Positions 12,016-22,571 of a stretch of 64,000 bases of DNA are shown one piece after another (within the stretch, counting starts at the first letter, position 1; every line of letters starts with the position of its first letter). The stretch comes from Myxocyprinus asiaticus (Eukaryota; Chordata; Actinopteri; Cypriniformes; Catostomidae), in the NCBI RefSeq assembly GCF_019703515.2, contig NC_059374.1, positions 12,808,245-12,872,244 on the forward strand, written 5' to 3'. The translations under genes were made by a program, and so were the position numbers. The notes below the pieces were generated by a model that had not been told where the DNA came from, made no database searches, and saw only the letters and a list, made by a program, of their open reading frames with translations.

Positions 12016-12740
12016 ATGGATCCAGCAGAACAGATTGAGCGGCTTTCCCAAGGGTCCACTCCTGCAGCTGAGTACTGCTCCATTTTTTGGAAACTGGTCG
12101 CTAAATTGCATTGGCAAGAGATCCCTCGGCATCATGTTCTGGAATGGACTTACTGGCCCTGTGAGGAAGATAGTTCTTTTGGACCGTCAGTCTCTTCAGG
12201 ATTTCATCATTGTAATCATAAGAGCTGACCTTCTGCTCTCAGCTCCAGTGGTCCTGGAGACCCCCTCGACGGAAGCCCCTCTGCTCCTATCTCTGGTGGG
12301 CCCAGAGATCCCCTCAACAGCTTCCTGATATTCCTCCAGCCAATTCTCCTCCCGAGTCTTCCACGGCTCCGCCCTCTGAGTCTTCCACGGCTCCGCCTGC
12401 TCCGCCTTCTCCTGAGATGCCAGCAGCTCCGCCCTCTCCTCCAGCGGCTCCGCCTGCTGCTCCTCCTGAGACGCCAGTTGCTCCGCCCGCTCTGCCTCCT
12501 GACAATCTTACTGCTTCGTCCACTTTGCCTTCTGAGACTCCTGCGGCTCCACCTCCTGCTCTGCCTCTTGAGCCTTCTGTGGCACCGCCCCCTCAACTTT
12601 CTGCTGCTCTGCCTCTTGAGCCTCCTGTGGCACCGCCCCTGAACTTCCTGCAGCTCAGCCTCTTGAGCCTCCTGCAGCACTGCCCCCTGAACTTCAAGTT
12701 GCTCGGCCTCTTGAGCCTCCGCCTCCTGCGCTCTGCCCCC
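12016..12740 (+). pseudogene. Gag-like remnant plus proline-rich coding repeat of the LTR element
   Basis: The frame starts at an ATG 18 bases past the 5' LTR and begins MDPAEQIERLS, as in gag proteins of some fish Gypsy elements (family from memory). It runs to 12228 and is then overlapped by a second frame (12035-12328), which suggests a frameshift. From about 12340 the DNA is an imperfect repeat of GCTCCGCC and CTCCTGAG words that reads as a Pro/Ala-rich chain (12417-12743) with units such as APPALPPE. No zinc knuckle, protease or polymerase is present. The internal region has therefore lost almost all coding function. Confidence 0.55.
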
Positions 12741-12742
12741 TG

Positions 12743-12976
12743 AGGTGTTCCTTGTTTCCTTGTTAGCCCTAGTGTATAAATATATCCTCTTGTTCCTTTG
12801 TTCCAGTGTCGGTTCTTGTTTGTGTGTAGTGAGTTAGTTGCCAGCATACTGCTGTTGAGTTTGTGTTACCTTCTTCATATGATTCCTTCTTCATTGTATC
12901 CCCTTCTTTTGTTTATAATTAAAGTTCTGCATTTAGATCCTCACTCTCTTGTCTCTTCCCTGCATAAACCCTGACA
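12743..12976 (+). repeat. 3' LTR, 5'-truncated
   Basis: Direct repeat of 11678-11997 starting at AGGTGTTCCTTG, with TATAAATATA as the TATA-like box, ATTAAA at 12918-12923 and the terminal CTGACA. It lacks the first ~125 bases of the U3 side. Confidence 0.8.
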
Positions 12977-13346
12977 ATATTATTTTAGAAAAATATAATT
13001 TTAATTTAAAATATTTTAAATGTATGTAATTAGTTACAGTGTGGAAGCAGCATTTGTATCTAACATAATTCTGTATTTTCAGTAAGCAGAATTATTAGCT
13101 AATATTTCCATTTGGTGTCACCATTGCCCTGTTCTGGGCTGATTTTTAATCCCAGTACATCTCTGATCAATCATTTAGCACTTTTAAGAACAGTACATTT
13201 TAAAAGAAATGAACTGTTTTGCATATGTATTTAATGTAGTAATAATAAAAAAATAAAATAAAAAAACTTTCAATCTTTTCTTGATTCAGGTTTAAAGAAT
13301 CGTGAACCAAACCGAATCGTGAGATGAGTGAATCGTTACACCACTA
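12977..13346. mobile_element. Right end of an older TIR element interrupted by the LTR insertion
   Basis: The segment ends in GTGAATCGTTACACCACTAC (13327-13346), the end type of a common teleost transposon repeat (memory), with CCAAACCGAATCGTGAGATG just before. The left partner should lie upstream of 11553 but was not found. Class not assigned. Confidence 0.4.
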
Positions 13347-14135
13347 CTCAATCATAAATTGAATATATTGTAAAAAAAAAAGATTTATCTAATAGCTGAC
13401 AGTGAAAATTTATTTTAGGTTTAACAAGACAATACATGCATTTTTATGGTAAACTATTGTTATAACAGCAACCACCATTCCATGTCTCATTTTTTATGAT
13501 TGCAAACTGAATAGCTCTCTCTTAAGCCTCGGTTTAGACACGTCCAAAATTGATTCTGAGGAGGATGCATGAGGAAATAAAAAAAGGAGTACTAAGGAAT
13601 GCATTGAAGCTTGTGAAATGTGCCAGATTTCTAACTCCCCTTTATAAAATGCAGACATGTCTGTCTGCTTGCTTTACTAAACTGTTGCGAAAATCCTCTG
13701 CGCGGTACAGCTCAGACTCCAAATAAGTTAGTGTGAACTCAAAGTGCGAGTGACTAAGCTATTAAGCCAGCGGGGGCTTCTTGAAGCTTGAGGATTTTCA
13801 AAAGGAATATATAGCTTTCTTATGACTTGATTGACAATGTTAGCATGGAGAATGCAAGTCGATATTTTTCTGTTGCACCAATCTTTTAATAAATGCTCAA
13901 TTATTCCTTTGCTCTGAATGCACTCTGTTAAACTGCTGAGAGGAGCAGTAGCTTTATCCAAAAGGCATGATCCTGCCTCTGGGGTGTATCCTGCAGTGGG
14001 TACTGCTCTGTTCCCATGACCCCACTATTCATATAGGAAACCTTGTAGCAGGCAGGGGGGAAAGAAAATTCATAACATGAAACATTAAAATGCAGTATGG
14101 GATATGACCTCAAAGGCATGCTAATTGTGGGTTCA
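13347..14135. other. No recognisable gene
   Basis: Apparently unique sequence of moderate GC between two transposons. Short minus-strand frames of 60-77 codons show no motif. Confidence 0.4.
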
Positions 14136-14143
14136 GGACTTAC
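14136..14143 (+). repeat. Target site duplication of the hAT element (left copy)
   Basis: GGACTTAC, repeated exactly at 15858-15865. Confidence 0.9.
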
Positions 14144-14245
14144 TAGGGCTGCCCCCGACCAAAGATTTTCCTAGTCGACTAGTAGGCGTTAATTTAAGCC
14201 ATTATTCGAATAGTCATTGCACGTTTATGATATTTATTTAATTAC

Positions 14246-14320
<75 letters not shown>

Positions 14321-15443
14321 GAGGCATCAGAAAATGGTTTGAATGAATGTTATAAGTAACATTGCTAACACTGTTCTACATTACAGAGAAATACTAAACC
14401 ATAATAATGAGCCTTTGAAATATACATTTTACAAGCACACGCATGAAGCGAGTTGCAGCGACACCAGCAAAAGTGGTAATGATTCTGAATGTGTCGGAAA
14501 ATCCAGCAAGGAGACTGTCTGAACATTTTGTTAATTTATAGAGAGAAATGCACATTAGGGTTTTGCCGACAGACGATGATCTCGGGGATCGACGATGGTC
14601 AGAGTGATTGCCAATAGCTGATGCCTTTGAGGATGTCAAGACGATATTTGGCTCGTTTTCCCATTAATCTATTAAATTATTATTATTATTATTAGACTAT
14701 TATTATTATTATAAAATTAATATTACAAATAATTTGCCCGTACACACACAGACACGCACTTGAAGAAACACACTTTATTATATTATAAGAACAGATGACA
14801 GAAAAGTGTCTATGAGCATGTATGACACGCTGTTTATACGGAGGCGTGCAGTCTCGTGGAACACACGCATGTAAAAGGTTCTCACTCTTTCTTTGCTTCT
14901 GTCTTCTGTTCTGTTTTTTTTTTTTTTTTGCAACAACAGTATCGTCTATGAGTGCTGAAAATGACCTCAGACATCACAGCTCAGGAGGTGCTTTGAGTTC
15001 AGTTCACTTTATTTCCACAGAGCAGTTCATTGTGAAAGCAACTCTGCAGCCTATACATCTGTGATTAAAACATAAAATAATATAAAAACATGTTCACCCC
15101 GAACCGTGATTATTATCATCATTATAATGATTATTTTTACATTTATAATTGTTTTTATGTCTTAATTTATGTAAGTTATTTTCCGCCTGCATTTTTAGAC
15201 GGACACTTGCCTGCCGGTAAATGTGGTTACTTTATATATATATATATATATTATTCTATTATCACTTTATTATTTATTTATTTGCTTTTTCGTTTGGAGT
15301 GCAATTTGAATTTAGAAATGTATTTCATTTAAGTTTCTCGTTTTTTAAATGAATTAATTCAATTTTCAATGCAAAATCACTAAAGCAAGTATATTCACCG
15401 ATCCCTCAGCCCAGGGTGTAAGGGCTGATGTAATTGGATATTG

Positions 15444-15486
<43 letters not shown>

Positions 15487-15857
15487 GAAGGAGGGAACAA
15501 AACGAATTTATTCACACACAATGTATTTTCCCAGACAACGAAATTTTAGTGCAACACACATTTTAAATGCACTTATTTTTTTATTTTTTTAAGTTTCATT
15601 TGAACTTTTAGTTAAAATAAATAAAAAATAAAGTTCAAAGTTTGAAATCAAGCTGTCTTGCTTTATTGTGTAGGCTTAACCCAAACCCTGCTTAATGAAA
15701 ATTACCCCATAGTACCACCTAGTGTCCAACCAGCAGTAATACCGGTGTTCGTCGGTTTCCTGCAGAGTTTTTTTTTTTCCTGCGACCAATCAAAACTTGG
15801 TCGACCAAGACTCTTCTCATCGACAAACGTTTAGTCGACTATCAGGGGGCAGCCCTA
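14144..15857. mobile_element. hAT-type DNA transposon, non-autonomous (1714 bp)
   Basis: The left end TAGGGCTGCCCCCGACC is answered by the right end GGGGGCAGCCCTA. Identical 8-mers GGACTTAC flank it at 14136-14143 and 15858-15865; an 8-bp duplication is the hAT hallmark. Subterminal TAGTCGACTA motifs occur near both ends. No transposase frame with BED finger or dimerisation domain is seen. Three (AT)n tracts lie inside (14251-14317, 15232-15253, 15447-15482), plus ATT repeats near 14680. It was probably mobilised by a transposase encoded elsewhere. Confidence 0.9.
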
Positions 15858-15865
15858 GGACTTAC
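15858..15865 (+). repeat. Target site duplication of the hAT element (right copy)
   Basis: GGACTTAC, identical to 14136-14143. Confidence 0.9.
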
Positions 15866-16178
15866 TGCTGAGTTTGATGTTAGAGTTGGGTGTAATTTTT
15901 TTCGATGATACAATTATTTCTCGTATAATAGATTAATATCAGAGTCAACTATAAGCCATTTGTAGGCTGATTTCACCTATAAAAATATTACAGTTTGTTT
16001 GAGTGGCCCTACACAGCAAAAATGGTTCAAGTTTGGGGCAGAACTATTTATTTGTACAACCAATGGAGGATGGGGGGAGTTTTTGGCATGAATTGCACAG
16101 AAATTACAAACTTCAGCTGTAATGAAACACTGGCCTGCAAAGAGATATTCGTGGTGTTCAAAGTGGGACTGTTTGAAG
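15866..16178. other. Short interval, nothing recognised
   Basis: Non-repetitive looking DNA between two repeats; the overlapping short frames on both strands carry no motif. Confidence 0.4.
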
Positions 16179-16690
16179 TTAAGGGAATAGTTCACCCAAA
16201 AATGAAATTTCTCTCATTATTCACTTACCCTGCTGATGCCATCCCAGATGTGTATGACTGTCTTTTTCAGCAGAACACAAATTAAGATTTTTAGAAGAAG
16301 ATAGAGCTCTGTCAGGTCCTTATAATGCAAGTACATGGGTGCCAGCACTTTGACGGTCCAAAAGTCATATTTAGGCAGCAATAAAGTAGTCCATGTGACT
16401 CCAGTCAATCAATGAATGTCTTCTGAAGCGAAAAGATAGGTTTATGTAAGAAACAAGTCGATAATTAAAACTTTTAAACTTTAAATCGGTGCTTCCATCC
16501 AGGCCTCTGATGTTGCTTGAAATGGCCGAACTCTCGCGTTCTTCTGTTGTTAATAAGCGCCACTTCTGAATTCTTGCATGAACTCGCCTCGTGCCAGCTG
16601 CTGGCAGGAAGCGCTTTTTAAAAGTTCATAACATTTTAATTATCGATTTATTTTTTTATATTTGTACAACTCACTGATTCACTGAAATCA
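16179..16690 (+). mobile_element. AGTTCACCC-family MITE, long form, right end missing
   Basis: Starts TTAAGGGAATAGTTCACCC and continues through a CATCCCAGATGTGTATGAC block and CAGCAGAACACAAATTAAG, the usual order in this cyprinid repeat (memory). Related copies lie at 27911, 41156 and 58546. The expected inverted end is not found before the next repeat begins at 16694. Confidence 0.6.
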
Positions 16691-16693
16691 ATC

Positions 16694-17470
16694 TGGGGTG
16701 CGCTTCCCAAAAGCATCGTTAGCCAGCTATAGTCACACGTTCCATCGTTACCAAAATAGCTCAACGATTTGGTGTTTCCTGAAACCGTAGTTCCAACGAA
16801 CATTCGCAAACAGCATCACAAAATTGTGTGGTTAGAACTACAGCTATATACCTGTGGTTAGAAGCATAGTTTCTTGTTAGTTTACTGTGTGGACATCATT
16901 TGACATCGCTGAGGCTTCTATATCTTTATTCCATATATATCTTTCATTATATCAAGACTCTGACCATGTTTACATGCATTTAAGAAAACTGCTTATTCCG
17001 TGGTTTTGAAGAAAGCTGCGTTCTGAAACGTTACGTAAAGTGAATGCAGCCTTTCTCACGCCATTTAAGGGATTACAGACCATTAAGAAAGCGCTTTAAC
17101 ACGGCTTCTTTCTGAGAACACTGCTTATGTGTCCATGTTAATGCATAAGGGGCGTTCTTTGGGTTTTTGAAGAGTTTGCATGTGCGTATGTGCTCAAGTG
17201 CGTCGGGGGAACCCCAAAGCCTGATGTAAAGGGAAACCCCACTACTGCAGCGCAATGTATCTGTTGCATTTACACAGTGCACACAGCTTTTGTGTCTTTG
17301 CATTAAACAGCTTTCTGGATTACTTGTAAATGAGCTATTATAATTTGATATCCGCAGAAGTTTTTACTCCACTCCTGCATAATGTCATTAATGACAGCAC
17401 TATATTGTTGAACCAACGTGGTTAAAACGAAGGATATGCAACATAATTACTACGGTTTCGGGAAACAGTC
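16694..17470 (+). mobile_element. TIR repeat of the TTTCCCAAAAGCATCG family, long decayed copy
   Basis: The left end GGGGTGCGCTTCCCAAAAGC and the right region GGTTTCGGGAAAC are inverted counterparts. A compact relative with intact ends is at 28328-28441. The middle contains a GTTTACATGCATTTAAG segment that may be a separate insertion. No coding capacity. Confidence 0.55.
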
Positions 17471-18336
17471 GTGACTTTTTTTACTCTAATACTCAAATTT
17501 TTTACTACGCACTTTTGTGCTACATTAATGACCTCCAAATCCGAGTTAAGCCATTTTGCTCTGTTCATTTGGTCAGTGTCTGTAACGGACAGTGGACTAT
17601 CAAAGTAAGCCTCTTTTTCAAATGTTGATCAAACAGGCTCTGTTCAAAGTCTACAGGCAATAACTAACAGCTTAGATCACAACTCTGAGATGACATCACA
17701 CTGGCTGTGTGTTGTGTGGAAAACCAAACCGTGCACAATCGCACTTTTGATGTAAACTGAAACTGCTAAGACTTGCTTTAAGAAATTATTGGAGTTTTTC
17801 TAAACCACTAAACTTAATTATTAAACTTTGGCATTTGCACAGTTTGTGATACCAACATGAAAAATGTAAAATGTAGTTTCTATAAACACATTCAATATGT
17901 TTACATTGCCCATGCTTTACATAACAGTCTTAACCCAAATATTGTGAGTTTAAATGAGGAAACATGCATGCTGAAATGTAATGTACTATATATAAATATG
18001 CATGAACATAAGAAGATATTACTGCTCATTTCAAACCACGACATGAGCTGTCAACTTGCCACTGTGATGAAAGCCATCCGCTACGTGCTGCTTAGCTTTC
18101 CTAAGCCAACTCTCTGAGCAGCTTATTTCGTGTTTCTCTGTTTTCATCTTTTTTTGTGTGTGTGTGTCTAATGAGGGTTTGCCTCTGGGCACATGACTGA
18201 CAGCAGCTATTTTTGCTTTATGGGTTATTATAACTCGGTATGTGCCCGAAACCAAATACCCTATTCGGAAAGGCACGAATAATGACTTCAAAATGAATAA
18301 CGGATTCATCCAAATAATGTAAAAAAAGATTAATTT
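17471..18336. other. No gene recognised; right part probably an old repeat
   Basis: No motif to about 18220. From about 18228 the words CTATTCGGAAAGGCACGAAT and AATAACGGATTCATCC resemble a teleost repeat whose other end may be the TACAGATAATGGCTTCGCTG block near 19220, with the SINE inserted between them. That pairing is uncertain. Confidence 0.3.
18321..18336 (+). repeat. Target site duplication of the SINE (left copy)
   Basis: AAAAAAAGATTAATTT, matched by AAAAAAAAGATTCATTT at 18787-18803 with one substitution and one extra A. Confidence 0.8.
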
Positions 18337-18786
18337 GGGGGCCTGAGTAGCTCAGTGGTAAAAGACGCTGGCTACCACCCCTGGAGTTCGCTAGTTCACT
18401 AGTTCGAATCCCAGGGCGTGCTGAGTGACTCCAGCCAGGTCTCCTAAGCAATCAAATTGGCCCGGTTGCTAGGGAGGGTAGAGTCACATGGGGTAACCTC
18501 CTCGTGGTCGCTATAATGTGGTTCTCGGTGGGGCGCGTGGTGAGTTTAGCGCAGATGCCACGGTGGATGGTGTGAAGCCTCCACACGTGCTATGTCTCCG
18601 TGGCAACGCGTTCAACAAGCCACTTCATAAGATGCGTGGGTTGATGGTCTCAGACGCGGAGACAACTGGGATTCATCCTCCGCCACACGGATTGAGGCGA
18701 ATCATTACACGACCACGAGGACTTAAAAGCGCACTCGGAATGGGGCATTCCAAATTGGGTGAAAAAAGGGAAATCCCCCCCCCCCC
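18337..18786 (+). mobile_element. tRNA-derived SINE, copy 1 (HAmo-like, tentative)
   Basis: The head resembles a tRNA: an A-box-like TAGCTCAGTGGT at 18348 and a B-box-like GTTCGAATCCC near 18402. These form the internal RNA polymerase III promoter. The body of about 400 bp contains CTCCAGCCAGGTCTCC, GAGTCACATGGGGTAACC and CATTCCAAATTGGGTG and ends in a C-rich run. An imperfect 16-17 bp target duplication flanks it, as expected for LINE-driven insertion. A second copy on the other strand is at 46922-47323. The family name is from memory. Confidence 0.9.
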
Positions 18787-18803
18787 AAAAAAAAGATTCA
18801 TTT

Positions 18804-20690
18804 GATTGATAATCCAACAAACACAAGCATAAAGCAACATTGAAAAAATTAACATATTCTAAATTTCAGCAAAGTTATGAATCTTTGCAGCCGATGTTTC
18901 TAAAGTGTAAACCTTATGAATGAAAATGCGCATGGTGTGATTTCAGATCGGATGGCCATGGTCTCGAGTCTGGTCTCTGTAAATTGTGTGCGTCTGGAGC
19001 TTGTCAACTGTAATATTAACTAAGATACGACATCATGTACACTTTCCACTTCTTGAAATGTCTATGTTAATGTATCACATGATTCACACGTGATTCTCAT
19101 GTAGTTTCATGTAGTTTTAACGCACTTCCGGGTTAAGCTCCACCCACACCCAGTTCTATCCAAATACAGAGACAGATACAGATAATTTTGTCATATGAAC
19201 AAATACAAATACAGATAATGGCTTCGCTGCACACCCCTTGTTATAACATACTGTAGCATAGGCTCCTTTGGGATAAAAAGTGCTCTCACAGAAATGTCTT
19301 GAGGCAACACTACATAAAGTGCAGGGACCAAGAAATCCTGACCAAGGGAAAAAGTAACATGAAATTATTGATACTTTACTAGGGAGTTGATGGATAACAA
19401 GTACCAGTGTGTTTTGTGCAGAAGTTTTGAAGTAATTGTATTTTCAGAACAAAACAAATATGACTAAATATGAGATTGGATAATGTATAAATAACACAGT
19501 TTCAGAGGGAGGCCTCCACTGAGCTTGTTGCATTCTCGTTGAGGTCCTAAAGTGTAGAGTGAATGTGAGGGGGTTATTCAGAAATACAGGCGAAAAGTCA
19601 CATGAGGGGAGGAAATGCCTCTTAGTGATTGGATATGTACCTTGTCAGTGCAATTATGCCTGCCTTTCAAGTTAACGAACAGTCTGCAAATTGACCTAAA
19701 TGAGTCAGACTGATGAATGAGCTAATTACAGAGTTATAACAACTAACTGAAATGACATCTGAATCAAATTGACTTTGTAAAAACACAAAATAGGTGTACA
19801 TAAATGAGCTGTAAAAAGCTCACTTATAAAAAGGTGCACCGCTGTGCTTGCTACCTTCATGAATCCTGACAGGTGTTTACCAAGGATTTAGCCAAACAAA
19901 CATAGTAACAAATAAATGTTTTTGGGTCAATTACGTAACACAATTTTTTTTCTATTAAGTTATTAAAATAATATGTTTCAAATTAAATTCAGACAAAACA
20001 ATTACTTGAATACACATCTACTATAAATATGCTTTCCAGTGGTGACTGCACATTAGGGTCAGGTGGCATAATCGCATAATCATAAGTGTATTTTAAGTAA
20101 TAATATATTTTCCACATCTTAAACTTGCTTTTTGTCCATTATACAAGATAACGGTATTTTGAAAAATTCTCAAATTATTAAGGTTTGTTGCGTTAAAGCC
20201 TTTAAAGTACTTTTTTGACTCCTTCTGCTTGAGTCTTGTGATACCAATGAGTTCTAGGGTGAAAGTTCTACCTATCAATCAACCAGTGCACTAAAACAAG
20301 TTTATTTTTCTTTGCCGATTAAAGCGCATACATACAAGTTCACTGAACTTTTTCAATGTGCCTGATATCAACATAAAGTGTCACAGATGAGAAGCACACA
20401 CAACTCTGAACCTCAGTTACAGATACTCCACTAAAATATTTGATAATTCTGCTCTAATCATAATGTTTGCTTTTATATTAAATGCAAGTATAATTGGCAG
20501 AAACGAACAAAATCTTTCTGTTAGCATACTTTTTTGTGCTTTATTATCATGCAGTAATACACTGACGTTATGATTGATGTATTCAGTCATGAAATCAGAG
20601 ACCCTCTCCTCGAAATCTGAACACAATTGGTCAAAAGAGATTCATATTATCAGGTGTAAATGACGATGGCGTCTGTTAGCCCTGTGTGAT
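18804..20690. other. No recognisable gene
   Basis: AT-rich DNA. A stretch near 19120-19250 (AACGCACTTCCGGGTTAAGC, then TACAGATACAG words) looks like the end of an old dispersed repeat. Nothing else could be supported. Confidence 0.35.
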
Positions 20691-20691
20691 A

Positions 20692-21787
20692 TCCTTTTTC
20701 CACCACCATGTAAAGGCCGTTCCGGGGTGGAAAATCTGGTTCCACACCGGCCCCAAAAGCTTGCTGGTTTCTACACAGGAACCGATTACACCAGGGGGCG
20801 AAGGGCGTGATTATGTTTCGTCACCAGATAGTTTGAAAAACAACAACATTAGCTACCGTCTGCATCAAGGAGTACTTTTTCACTCTATAACAACAATAAA
20901 AACCCCACACAAATGTCAGACATCAAAAGCATTCAGGAAACGCGGAGGAAAAGAGCGCTCTACTTGCGATACGGAGATCCGAGATAACCTAGAGAAATCA
21001 CAAAAGAAAAAAGTATAGGCAGAGAAACGGCAAGAAATGATGCACGCCGGCTTCAATCGGACGACTGACCAAATCATAAACAAAATGAAAACTTTAAAGA
21101 GAGTACAGGGAGCATAAGAGACCACAGCAAAAGCGGCAGTGGAGGGAGCAACGATGTCTTGGATGTGCTCGGACCATCCAGCTAACTAACCGGGGCATTG
21201 AATACAATCTCGCTTGAGACAAACACAGAATCGCCGATGTCTTCTGCAGCTGATCTCGGTAATTAATTATATTTGCCAACTTTGTTAGCTTTCCTAACAC
21301 TCTTCTCATCTTATTTTGTGCATTGTTTTGTTTAGTAAGAGGATTACTCACTTAGTTAGGAAGATCGCTGCTATATCTGTTATATAAACAGGTAAGATTC
21401 TCAATCAAGGCGTACACATAATATTATATGCAATGGCAAAAATCCAAATATAACTATCTGCTACACCAGTTTTAATAATGGTTCCACTGTTACAGTTTAA
21501 AGTACTTAGCAATATAAGCTAAAAGTTTATACATAATAATGTAATTAAGTGGCCTGTCGTCTTGGGCGTAGTATCATCTCTGCTGATCTTTTTGAGTAAT
21601 GTAATAATGTTGGATCGCATTTCTCTGTATGTTTAAATATTTCCTAAAAAAAAAAAAGTTAAAACTGTAGGCTACACAAACACTGTGATGTGCCATGTTT
21701 GTTTTTGTTTGAGGTAGTCACGTAAAACTACCAGGTAGCCATGTAACACGTTACGTCACCATTCAGCTCTCAGGTTAGTGGAAAAGC
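20692..21787 (+). mobile_element. Decayed PIF/Harbinger-like element (tentative)
   Basis: The left edge CCTTTTTCCACCACCATG and the right-hand GGTTAGTGGAAAAGCGCGG (21772-21790) are roughly inverted, like the TTTTTCCACTG ends of fish Harbinger elements (memory). The interior has a broken Myb/SANT-like frame. No target triplet was confirmed and the right boundary is a guess. Confidence 0.4.
20900..21215 (+). pseudogene. Myb/SANT-like domain remnant of a Harbinger transposon
   Basis: Reading forward across stops gives GFNRTTDQIINKMKTLKR, the third-helix region of the Myb/SANT-like DNA-binding proteins that accompany Harbinger transposases. It is followed about 25 residues on by MSWMCSDHPA, which resembles the 'D-x-LG-x-RPA' tail of the same proteins. 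Upstream, TCDTEIRDNLEKSQ may correspond to helix 1-2. At least three stops or frame breaks interrupt it (TAG after KKV near 21018, TAA near 21115, another before 21195). Such proteins help the transposase bind its ends and enter the nucleus. This copy cannot make one. Confidence 0.55.
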
Positions 21788-22373
21788 GCGGACGATTTAC
21801 AATAGGCTCCAGATTGCCCTGGCCGTGAACCATTGTCATTTCGGTGATAAAGGGCTATGAGAGAGAGAGTGAAGTCAAAACTGATGCACTAAGATAAAAA
21901 AGAAAAAAGAAAATCAGTTTATCTGTAAAAATGTCCGACAGCATTTGGAATTACTCGTCAGTGTTTAAAAAAATCGGTAAATGACATGGCAGAAAATTTA
22001 TGGTTAAAGTAACCCCCTGACATGGGTTAAGTGATTGTTAGTGCCCCACCAGAAATAATGAGCCTGAGGCGCCACTGATGCTTTCAGCTTCAGAGTTTAA
22101 AGTTTTTTATTTTTAAGCCAAAAATGTCTAAGAGGTGTAACCATCTGGATACAATAAATTAATAAATTAATTAATAAATTAATTAATTAAATTAAAAGTC
22201 TCATTAAAAGCTGAAAATCTTGGAAAAAGAAATGTTGGCATAAGTAGTTTGGAATACTTTTTTAATATTATTTCTTAAAAAATAAAAACAATAAAATAAA
22301 TGTTGTTTTTAAATATTTGATATACTGTATATTAATATTTGAAAAGCATTTGTCAGGCAGTGTAACCAACATG
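21788..22373. other. Mixed old repeat, no gene
   Basis: Contains GAGCCTGAGGCGCCACTGATG (21 bases at about 22060), the sort of end seen in another teleost repeat, and a TTAATTAATAAATTAATT simple tract near 22155-22193. Nothing codes for a recognisable protein. Confidence 0.35.
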
Positions 22374-22381
22374 CAGGTAGC
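22374..22381 (+). repeat. 8-bp target site duplication (left)
   Basis: CAGGTAGC, repeated exactly at 22564-22571. Confidence 0.85.
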
Positions 22382-22563
22382 CAGGCATGGACTGGCCATT
22401 GGGAGAACTGGGACTTTTCCCGGTGGGCCGGCCGTGAAATTTTGCTGCATGGGCCGCCGCGTTATGCAGAACTCGCCACAAAAAAGACAGCGATATGCAG
22501 AAATGGACAGCAACTGTTTCTATGTAAACTCCCTGGCCGAATTTTCTTCCCAGTCCGCCCCTA
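22382..22563 (+). mobile_element. hAT-type MITE (182 bp)
   Basis: The left end CAGGCATGGACTGGCC and the right end CCCAGTCCGCCCCTA are imperfect inverted repeats. Perfect 8-bp duplications CAGGTAGC flank the element. The interior is GC-rich (GGGCCGGCCGTG) compared with its surroundings. It has no coding capacity; the open frames here on both strands reflect the GC-rich repeat. Confidence 0.85.
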
Positions 22564-22571
22564 CAGGTAGC
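22564..22571 (+). repeat. 8-bp target site duplication (right)
   Basis: CAGGTAGC, identical to 22374-22381. Confidence 0.85.

Larger units (their letters stand above)
11553..12976 (+). mobile_element. Small LTR retrotransposon copy (Ty3/Gypsy-like, non-autonomous)
   Basis: Two direct repeats flank a short internal region. The 5' LTR (11553-11997) starts TGTCA and ends TGACA, the usual 5'-TG...CA-3' form. The 3' LTR (12743-12976) also ends CTGACA but lacks about the first 125 bases of the 5' LTR, so the polypurine tract and LTR junction are missing. The flanks GTATT and ATATT match at 4 of 5 bases, consistent with a 5-bp target duplication. The interior carries only a gag-like remnant and a proline-rich coding repeat, with no protease, reverse transcriptase or integrase. 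No primer binding site was recognised after the 5' LTR. Confidence 0.8.

Noticed and set aside
12216..12680. Arg/Ser-rich minus-strand frame of 154 codons
   Set aside because: Antisense reading of the proline-rich coding repeat of the LTR element.
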